Below, one piece after another: positions 16,030 through 22,703 of a stretch of DNA of 64,000 nt. A program made the translations under genes and the position numbers. The notes beneath the pieces are model-generated. The model worked only from the letters and a program-made list of their open reading frames with translations, was not told the origin of the DNA and did no database searches. Every line of letters starts with the position of its first letter. Within the stretch, counting starts at the first letter, position 1. The DNA comes from JBHJHP01 sp042219855 (GTDB lineage: Bacteria > Bacteroidota > Bacteroidia > Bacteroidales > UBA5342): positions 62,001 to 126,000 of the forward strand of contig NZ_JBHJHP010000010.1 of NCBI RefSeq assembly GCF_042219855.1. The letters are read 5' to 3'.

Positions 16030-17262
16030 ATGATAAAGGTACATATAATTACCATTGGCGATGAGTTACTGATAGGTCAGGTGATAGATACAAATTCTGC
16101 ATGGATGGGAGAATACCTTTCAAGAGAAGGGTTTGAGGTTGCAGGAAAACAAAGTGTTAAAGATGACAGGAATGCAATTACCACAGCACTTGATTTTGCC
16201 CTGCTGCATTCCGATATTGTATTAATTACAGGAGGACTGGGCCCAACGAAAGATGATATTACCGTAAAAGTTCTGGCATCCTACTTCAATTCCGGATTTA
16301 TATTTAACGATGAAGTTTTAAAGAACGTTGAACGCATCATTTTGCCACGGATCGGACATATCAATGCGCATAACCGTTCGCAGGCAGAAGTGCCTGAAAA
16401 AGCCAGGATCATTATGAACAGCCTTGGTACGGCTCCGATACTCTGGTTTGAAGAACATGGTAAAGTGGTGGTGTCCATGCCAGGTGTTCCCTATGAGATG
16501 AAGCATGCCATGACTCAGGATGTTGTGCCGCAGTTAATTGATAAGTTTAAACTTCAGAACCTGAATAAATACAAGACCATTGTGGTTTCAGGAATCACGG
16601 AAGCCGAGCTGGCTGAAAACCTGGCTGAATTTGAAAATGCTCTGCCTGAGAGCATTCGTCTGGCTTATTTGCCATCTCCCGGATATATTAAATTGCGACT
16701 GACCGGAAAAAATGCAGGTCCGGCTTATGATACCTATTTAAACAGGTTGAAGCATGAGGTGCGCAGTATATTGGTATCAGAGGATGAAATATTGCCTGAA
16801 TGGATTCTGGCCGGACTGATATCGGATAAGAACCTGACTGTAGCCACGGCCGAAAGTTGCACCGGCGGTCTTATAGCGCATAAGATAACATCCGTGCCCG
16901 GAAGTTCAAAGTATTTTAAAGGTTCGGTGGTTGCTTATGATAATGCTGTGAAAATCGATTTGCTGGATGTTCCGGAAGAGTTGCTTGAACAATATGGTGC
17001 TGTATCGGAAGAGGTGGTCATAGCAATGGCACTCGGTGTGAGCAGGCGATTAAAAACTGAGATAGGGATAGCAACCAGTGGTATTGCCGGTCCCGATGGT
17101 GGTACGCCTGAAAAACCGGTTGGTACCATCTGGCTGGGATGGTGCATAAAAGGCGATTGCTTTGCAAAGAAACTCTCACTGCATTACACCCGCCAGGTTA
17201 ACATAGAACGGACTGCCACCAATGCCCTGATGGCTCTGAATAAGTATTTGAAGGATATGTAA
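16030..17262 (+). CDS. cinA: CinA-family nicotinamide-nucleotide amidase / ADP-ribose pyrophosphatase
   Basis: This 410-residue protein has the MoaB/MogA-like N-terminal domain (IITIGDELLIGQVIDTN, TGGLGPTKDD) and the C-terminal CinA amidase domain (VATAESCTGGLIAHK and GIAGPDGGTPEKPVGTIW). Members deamidate NMN to recycle pyridine nucleotides and hydrolyse ADP-ribose. Both domains are complete, so length is normal. It lies 7 bp after the DUF294 gene. Its product fits the nucleotide-related theme of the operon. The 283-bp gap that follows is AT-rich and contains the promoter for the next cluster. Confidence 0.92.
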   Translation: MIKVHIITIGDELLIGQVIDTNSAWMGEYLSREGFEVAGKQSVKDDRNAITTALDFALLHSDIVLITGGLGPTKDDITVKVLASYFNSGFIFNDEVLKNVERIILPRIGHINAHNRSQAEVPEKARIIMNSLGTAPILWFEEHGKVVVSMPGVPYEMKHAMTQDVVPQLIDKFKLQNLNKYKTIVVSGITEAELAENLAEFENALPESIRLAYLPSPGYIKLRLTGKNAGPAYDTYLNRLKHEVRSILVSEDEILPEWILAGLISDKNLTVATAESCTGGLIAHKITSVPGSSKYFKGSVVAYDNAVKIDLLDVPEELLEQYGAVSEEVVIAMALGVSRRLKTEIGIATSGIAGPDGGTPEKPVGTIWLGWCIKGDCFAKKLSLHYTRQVNIERTATNALMALNKYLKDM

Positions 17263-17484
17263 TTATAAAAATGATTAACGGGAAATCGGATCAAACTGTT
17301 TGTTTACATCTCAGAAACTGAAACCCCGTATTTTTAATTGTCTTTTTAAGATTTATTATAAATTAATCTTAATGTGTAAATAAATTGGTATTCCGTAAAG
17401 AGTTGTATTAGAGTATTTTATGTAAAATATTTTAGGAGTGTATGCTAGTTATATTTATTCAGAGTTAAAAAAATAATAAGTTAA

Positions 17485-17516
17485 TTTGTATTAAATGTAA
17501 AATAAATGTAAATTTG
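17485..17516 (+). promoter_or_regulatory. Bacteroidota-type promoter of the chaperone-usher-like cluster
   Basis: TTTG at 17485-17488 (-33 box) and TAAATTTG at 17509-17516 (matches the TAnnTTTG -7 box) are 20 bp apart, close to the known spacing for the primary sigma factor in this phylum. The start codon is at 17546, giving a leader of about 25 nt. Confidence 0.7.
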
Positions 17517-17545
17517 TCTCAGAATAACTAAAAACAATTCATGAG

Positions 17546-18244
17546 ATGAAAAAGAGATTATTTACTTTAGTAATGTTTATCGCAGGCCTGGGTGTGTTAT
17601 CAGGATATGCTCAATTGTCTGACGAAGAGTATGCTTATATTACCATGGATTTACAGGGAATCCTAAACCTGACTATGACAACTAATCCACAGGTTGACTT
17701 TAGTTTTAGCAGCATAGCAGAATATAAGCAGGGTATTGTGAAGTACAATGCAACCCAGCTTGAGGTTGATGCAACCGTTGCATGGGATATGTATGTGTAT
17801 GCCGCTTCTGATACATGGACTCAGGTAGAGGCTTATTCAACCAATGGTGCTGCTGTTTTACCGGCTGAAATTCTGGAGATCAATTCTTCGTATGATAACT
17901 CAGCTATTACAGGTGGCGTTGGTCTGGATAACAACCTGGTTTCATTAAAAGGTTTGACCAATTCAGGTATGGACGATGCTACTCCGGATGCAAATACGCA
18001 GTTCCTTATGGGAGGTGACAACACGCTTGCAGGTGTGGATGAGAATGGTGCTCCAGGTACAGCTGATGGTAATCCCAATACACACAAGTTCAGAATTTCG
18101 TACAGACTGAAGCCTAATGTACCGGCTACTTTCCCGAATTCTACAATTGCACTTGACGATGTAACTTTGGGTAACGCAGTTGATTATGCGCAGGCCGGTT
18201 ACTATTACATCGAAGTGGTGTATTCTTTGGTTGAAGATTTATAA
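17546..18244 (+). CDS. Secreted fimbrial-subunit-like protein (putative major subunit)
   Basis: This 232-residue protein has a signal peptide ending at SGYAQ. It is a paralogue of the next gene: they share VDFxFxSIxxYKxGI, a WD motif followed by W-x-x-VEAYS, a P-A-(E/D)-I-L-E segment and a C-terminal (Y/R)xE(V/I)V(Y/F)xxxEDL. The mature N-terminus has about 20 residues before the shared core with alternating hydrophobic residues (ITMDLQGILNLTM), as expected for a donor strand. It begins the operon, directly after a consensus promoter, and is followed by a terminator hairpin, as for an abundant major subunit. No named family is recognised. The role is inferred from the downstream PapD-like and usher-like genes. 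Confidence 0.6.
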   Translation: MKKRLFTLVMFIAGLGVLSGYAQLSDEEYAYITMDLQGILNLTMTTNPQVDFSFSSIAEYKQGIVKYNATQLEVDATVAWDMYVYAASDTWTQVEAYSTNGAAVLPAEILEINSSYDNSAITGGVGLDNNLVSLKGLTNSGMDDATPDANTQFLMGGDNTLAGVDENGAPGTADGNPNTHKFRISYRLKPNVPATFPNSTIALDDVTLGNAVDYAQAGYYYIEVVYSLVEDL

Positions 18245-18266
18245 AAAAAATACTACTTTAGCATTG

Positions 18267-18301
18267 AAAAGGTTGTCAAACACCAATTGACAACCTTTTT
18301 T
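18267..18301 (+). terminator. Intrinsic terminator between the two subunit-like genes
   Basis: A 13-bp stem pairs 18267-18279 (AAAAGGTTGTCAA) with 18287-18299 around a 7-nt loop and ends in six Ts (18296-18301). It lies inside the cluster, 22 bp after the first stop and 7 bp before the next ATG, so partial read-through would set the ratio of first to later products. Confidence 0.8.
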
Positions 18302-18307
18302 AGGATT

Positions 18308-18868
18308 ATGACGAGATGTATCAGGTTAATATTACTTGTTGTTTTAAACTGTACATACTGGTTGCCACCACTGTCTGCACAGGTGTCTTTTGAATTGAAG
18401 ACATCACCTGAGGTGGATTTTATTTTTACATCAATTGGTGATTATAAAACCGGTATTACCCGGTTTAATTCATTAAAGCTGAATGTGTCCAGTGATCGCA
18501 GATGGGATTTAAGTGTAAAATCAACCACATCTGACTGGTCGGTTGTTGAGGCTTACAGTTCCGGCGGCGTTATACCGGCACTTGATATACTGGAGCTTCG
18601 CGTCAGAAATTCCTCATCAACCCCTTTGATCTCTGATTTTTTTTCAATAACAGATAATGATCAGTATTTAATTGGTTCAGCGGTAACGGATATCGATGTA
18701 CCATGTCCTAATTCAGGGACGAATACTGCAGGAAATTACCTGACACTGCCATCGTGTTATGAATTCTTTGTAGATTTCAGAATAACACCTGGTCTGGATC
18801 CGGTGAATTATGTCAGGCCCGGATTATACCGGATGGAAATTGTGTTTACAATCAGTGAAGACCTATAA
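18308..18868 (+). CDS. Secreted fimbrial-subunit-like protein (putative minor or tip subunit)
   Basis: This 186-residue paralogue of the preceding protein has a signal peptide ending at PLSAQ. Conserved core: SPEVDFIFTSIGDYKTGI, RRWDLSVK, WSVVEAYS, and the C-terminal EIVFTISEDL. Compared with the first protein the mature N-terminus is shorter by about 15 residues (only VSFELKT before the core), and it has two cysteines (VPCPNSG and LPSCYEF) that could form a disulfide. A TTG at 18287 would lie in the terminator stem, so the ATG at 18308 is chosen. The stop abuts the ATG of the barrel gene. Tip or initiator role is a guess from the missing N-terminal extension. Confidence 0.6.
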   Translation: MTRCIRLILLVVLNCTYWLPPLSAQVSFELKTSPEVDFIFTSIGDYKTGITRFNSLKLNVSSDRRWDLSVKSTTSDWSVVEAYSSGGVIPALDILELRVRNSSSTPLISDFFSITDNDQYLIGSAVTDIDVPCPNSGTNTAGNYLTLPSCYEFFVDFRITPGLDPVNYVRPGLYRMEIVFTISEDL

Positions 18869-21748
18869 ATGAAAAAATACCTGCTGCAAATATTACTCTT
18901 GATTACAGGTTTTCAGGTGTTGAGCGCTCAACAGGGTATTGTAATGCAGTTTCTCAATAAAAATACCACGGAGTCGGTTTCAGAAATTGCCCGGAACAGA
19001 ATTAAGATTGTAAACAATACGACAAACACTTACCCTTTTCTGCTTAATTTTAAGGTCCCGCCAAAATGGAAATTGCTGGGTATGCAAAGCAGGACTTTTA
19101 TTCTGGCACCGAATGATTCTGTATTTGTACCGGTTTATATGATTCCGGATAAAAATATTCAGGGTGGTGACTATGCTGTTTTAGGGGCTGAACTGTTCAG
19201 CGATGGCTTTCTGGTAAATAATGATAACTGGATTCTGACAGTAGAACGGCTGAGTAACTGGCATATTCAACCGGAATCAAACCAGATTTATTTTCTGCAT
19301 GGCAGAGATACCGCGGATCTGAAATTTTATGTGATCAACCAGGGAAATGCAACTGAAGATTTGTTATTCGATCTGAATGCTTTCAGGGACAAGCTTACCT
19401 TGTATGATGATGATTATAACATTTTCAGGCCGGAGGATTTCAGCCTTAAAAGCGGAAAAGATACAGTGCTGAATTTTCATGCGGTCATAAACAGAAAATT
19501 CGAGGGTGAAAACACCTACAATACCTTACGAAAGAAACCAAACAGAGAGATTTACAATATCAGGGCTGAGGCGCACAATAAAGGTGATGATCATTTATAC
19601 GCCGTTGACAAGGAAAATATTACCTTAAATAAGGTTTCAGACTATTACCAGGAGAACAGGTATGGTTCAGCAAGTCTGCCGCTGGTTGTTCAGCTTGATG
19701 CCTATAATATCCTGGAACAGTCCACATACCTCAGTTTTCAGGCATATGGAAATAAAACCATAAATGAAGTTAATGAACTAAGTTATTTTTACCAGACCAA
19801 CTTTAATTCCAACGTGCTCAATGCAGATGCATTTCTTGGTGATTACTTTTTTGTAGGGTACAATGCGCCAAAGTACTATGCCGAACTTGGTAACCTGGTA
19901 TTGAACCATGAAGGTGCTTCCGTCTCCGGTAAAGGTGTCAGGGGAGGTTACAGGGCAAAGGGACATGAAGCAGGAGGTGGAATTGTTGCCAGTCCGGATA
20001 TGTTTGAAATCGAACGCTGGGGTGGAAGTTTGTACTACAAATACAATTATGCACCACGCGACCTGAATGCCGCCGTTTATTCCTTCTACGAAGAAAACAG
20101 CTACAATAATCAGCAAAATATCACCGTAATTCCGGAGTCATCATGGAGGATAAATAATAACCACATGGTACGCCTGATGATGGGGTACAATATGAGAACC
20201 TATCTTTTTAATGCCCCGGGAAGATTTACCCGGAACGGTTATGGTACACGTTTAAGTTATGGCGGGCGTTTCAACAGGTTTACCTTTTCTGCAACAGGAC
20301 GATATGGCACACCAACTTACGAACCGTCACCTGGTATTACACAGCTTTCTGGTATCACCGGATTCTATCATCAAAGCGGTCTGCAGTCCCGTCTTCTGGT
20401 GAGCCATTTTTCTTCCCGTCCGGATATATATGATGTATTTGGCAATCTTGTTCAGCAGGGACTCCGTTCGCGAACCAACCAGGCGGAATATAAACTTTCT
20501 GCTTCGCAACGAATGAATACATTTTCCGGATCACTTTATGCCAGGGAGCGTTTTTACAACAGTCTCCAGATGGTAAACGAAGGAGTTGGTGTTTCGTATT
20601 ACCGCAGGTTTGAAGATAACTCACGTATTTCGGCATCACTTAATACAGATGTAAACCAGTTTCCGGAGCTCATCGGCTTCGGGTCATTTTTCAGCGCTCG
20701 TTTAAAAACATCATACCGGTACAGAAGTAACCTCCTGGTGAACTTGCGTTATCATTACGGCCCGTTCTACTATTATGAATTCAGTGAATATGCACAATCC
20801 AGAGAGAACCCCCAGACCATCTTTCTGAATGGGTATTATGATTTGTGGATGGCCAAAAACAGACTCCTGGCCAGATTCAGCGGTAATTACAATTACAGAC
20901 TCGTACGAGAGCAACATATCTTCAATACCCGGCCGGAGTTATTCTGGTATTCCAAGACCGGATTCCGGTTCAGCTTTTACAGTAATATATCCTATTTCAG
21001 TCGCCAGCAGCAATTTATTAACCAGCCTGACTCGTATTCAAGAACATCATCTAAAAATCTTGAGTTAGGATTTGGCGTGCGAAAAGAGCTCGGAATTCCG
21101 GTGTCAGGAAAGCGGTTTTTCGATGTGCAATGCATCGCCTTTTATGATGAAAACGGCAACGGTATAAAAGAGAAAAACGAAAAGGGGTTGACGAATGTAC
21201 TGGTATCGCTGATTCCTGCGGAAGATAAGGGTATGTTTAGTTCAATGGATGGATATAAGATACTGACCGGTGCAGGAGGGGAAGGATTGCTTGAAAATAT
21301 TACAAAGGGAAATTATACCATAGTCGTCCAAAAGCTCACCAAGGGCGATGGCTTTTATAACAACAGTGTGAAAACCGTGGCGCTTTTTAAGGATGAAATT
21401 GTATATTTACCATTCACGTCCGGAGGCAAGATAATGGGAACGCTCCAGGTGCAGAAAGCAAAATATACTCGCTTTTCTGAAAAAGATGTGGAGCTGTCGA
21501 ACATTCGGATCGTGGCAACAGATATGTTTGGAAACGAGTATTCCACTCTTACAGATCAGAATGGCTTTTTTAAAATTGAAGTGCCGGGAGGGAAATTCAC
21601 AGTGTCCATAAACAGTGCTGTTTTCGGAGCAGGTTTCTCGGTGCAGGAAAATGATATTGAAGTAGAAATTAATGATATAAATAAATCGGTTTTTGTAAAC
21701 TTTTTAATCTCCGAACAGGAACGTAGAATGAACATTAAGAAATTTTGA
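18869..21748 (+). CDS. Usher-like outer-membrane beta-barrel protein
   Basis: This 959-residue protein has a signal peptide (to LSAQ, residue 20), two N-terminal Ig-like domains (about 21-125 and 130-245), a long stretch of alternating aromatic strands (about 265-740) that reads as a large beta barrel, then two C-terminal Ig-like domains. The first (about 750-840) is SdrD/Cna-B-like with a calcium-type loop, YDENGNGIKEKNE; the second (about 845-950) resembles a carboxypeptidase regulatory domain. The N-terminal region, barrel and two C-terminal domains echo the FimD/PapC usher plan, but there is no clear usher sequence signature. Its start abuts the subunit gene, and its stop overlaps the PapD-like gene by 1 bp. 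Transport of the two small proteins is inferred. Confidence 0.6.
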   Translation: MKKYLLQILLLITGFQVLSAQQGIVMQFLNKNTTESVSEIARNRIKIVNNTTNTYPFLLNFKVPPKWKLLGMQSRTFILAPNDSVFVPVYMIPDKNIQGGDYAVLGAELFSDGFLVNNDNWILTVERLSNWHIQPESNQIYFLHGRDTADLKFYVINQGNATEDLLFDLNAFRDKLTLYDDDYNIFRPEDFSLKSGKDTVLNFHAVINRKFEGENTYNTLRKKPNREIYNIRAEAHNKGDDHLYAVDKENITLNKVSDYYQENRYGSASLPLVVQLDAYNILEQSTYLSFQAYGNKTINEVNELSYFYQTNFNSNVLNADAFLGDYFFVGYNAPKYYAELGNLVLNHEGASVSGKGVRGGYRAKGHEAGGGIVASPDMFEIERWGGSLYYKYNYAPRDLNAAVYSFYEENSYNNQQNITVIPESSWRINNNHMVRLMMGYNMRTYLFNAPGRFTRNGYGTRLSYGGRFNRFTFSATGRYGTPTYEPSPGITQLSGITGFYHQSGLQSRLLVSHFSSRPDIYDVFGNLVQQGLRSRTNQAEYKLSASQRMNTFSGSLYARERFYNSLQMVNEGVGVSYYRRFEDNSRISASLNTDVNQFPELIGFGSFFSARLKTSYRYRSNLLVNLRYHYGPFYYYEFSEYAQSRENPQTIFLNGYYDLWMAKNRLLARFSGNYNYRLVREQHIFNTRPELFWYSKTGFRFSFYSNISYFSRQQQFINQPDSYSRTSSKNLELGFGVRKELGIPVSGKRFFDVQCIAFYDENGNGIKEKNEKGLTNVLVSLIPAEDKGMFSSMDGYKILTGAGGEGLLENITKGNYTIVVQKLTKGDGFYNNSVKTVALFKDEIVYLPFTSGGKIMGTLQVQKAKYTRFSEKDVELSNIRIVATDMFGNEYSTLTDQNGFFKIEVPGGKFTVSINSAVFGAGFSVQENDIEVEINDINKSVFVNFLISEQERRMNIKKF

Positions 21749-22569
21749 TGACTATGAAGTTTAAGAACGTTATTTCCCCGGCATTTTTATTTTTTACCCT
21801 TAGTATGTTAAACGCTTTCGGGCAGGGTGCTACAGTTGCACCTTCAAGACTTTTTTTCAGTGCAAGTCCCGGATCATCAGAGACGCAGGTACTCAGGGTA
21901 ACCAACAGTACATCTTCCAAACAGGCATACACCATTACATTTGCCGATTTCGAACCGGAAGGGAATAAGGGCAAAACACGAATGATGCAGCACGGAGAGT
22001 CGGTTCATTCCTTAAACAATAATATTACAGCCACGCCTAATTTCTTTGAACTGGGCCCGGGTGAAACACAGGAGATAAACATTGCCGTTACACTGGCTAA
22101 TGTACCGGAAGCCAATCAGGTAAAATGGGGTTCTGTTGTGGTCCGTCTGGCAAAAGAAAGGCAGCCGGGCGAAGAAGGAAATCAGATGGGCTTCGGAATC
22201 ATGGAGACTTTCCAGCTTGTGGTATATATTTTTCAGACGCCTCCTGCCGTGAATCTGAAACGTGCCGAGATTACCGGATTCGCTAAGCAAACAAATAATA
22301 AAGGTGAAAAGGGTATACTGATGACCGTGGATAATACCGGTGAAGCCATTCTGAATTGCGCATCATATATTGAGTTGACAAGTTACAGTACCGGTACCGT
22401 AGAACGCATTGGTGTGAAGGCCTTTACCATGTTACCGGATTCCGAACGTGAAGTATTCTTTGCACTACCTGATACACTTAACGCCGGGTCCTATTCTGCC
22501 CTGGGGGTAGTAGACTTTGGCAGCAGGGAAGAGATTGAAGCTGCAGAACTTGAACTTACTGTTGAATAG
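21748..22569 (+). CDS. PapD-like periplasmic chaperone
   Basis: This protein of about 273 residues has a signal peptide (MKFKNVISPAFLFFTLSML to FGQG), then a PapD-like N-terminal Ig domain: APSRLFFSASPGSS, VTNSTSSKQAYTI, FELGPGETQEINI and the G1-like strand METFQLVVYIFQ, followed by a second Ig-like domain (about 170-273). The arginine in APSRL matches the conserved Arg of pilus chaperones; the lysine of the G1 end is not visible. The TGATG overlap with the barrel gene makes ATG 21748 likely, with ATG 21754 as alternative. It is the last gene of the cluster. Chaperones of this fold donate a strand to unfolded subunits; that role here is inferred. Confidence 0.65.
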   Translation: MTMKFKNVISPAFLFFTLSMLNAFGQGATVAPSRLFFSASPGSSETQVLRVTNSTSSKQAYTITFADFEPEGNKGKTRMMQHGESVHSLNNNITATPNFFELGPGETQEINIAVTLANVPEANQVKWGSVVVRLAKERQPGEEGNQMGFGIMETFQLVVYIFQTPPAVNLKRAEITGFAKQTNNKGEKGILMTVDNTGEAILNCASYIELTSYSTGTVERIGVKAFTMLPDSEREVFFALPDTLNAGSYSALGVVDFGSREEIEAAELELTVE

Positions 22570-22670
22570 TTTATAATTCGGTTAACCCCAAAATTTCGCT
22601 GTTTACCGATAAAAATCTGTTGTTCGCGTACTATTGAAGTGCGTCAATCGAACAATGTAAACATTTCTGT

Positions 22671-22678
22671 ATTTTTGT
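22671..22678 (+). promoter_or_regulatory. Possible -7 box upstream of the M16 peptidase gene
   Basis: TATTTTTG matches TAnnTTTG, 25 bp before the ATG at 22704. No good -33 TTG box is found at the right distance, so this is a weak call. Confidence 0.4.
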
Positions 22679-22703
22679 ATTTACACATTTAAACAGGTAT
22701 ATA

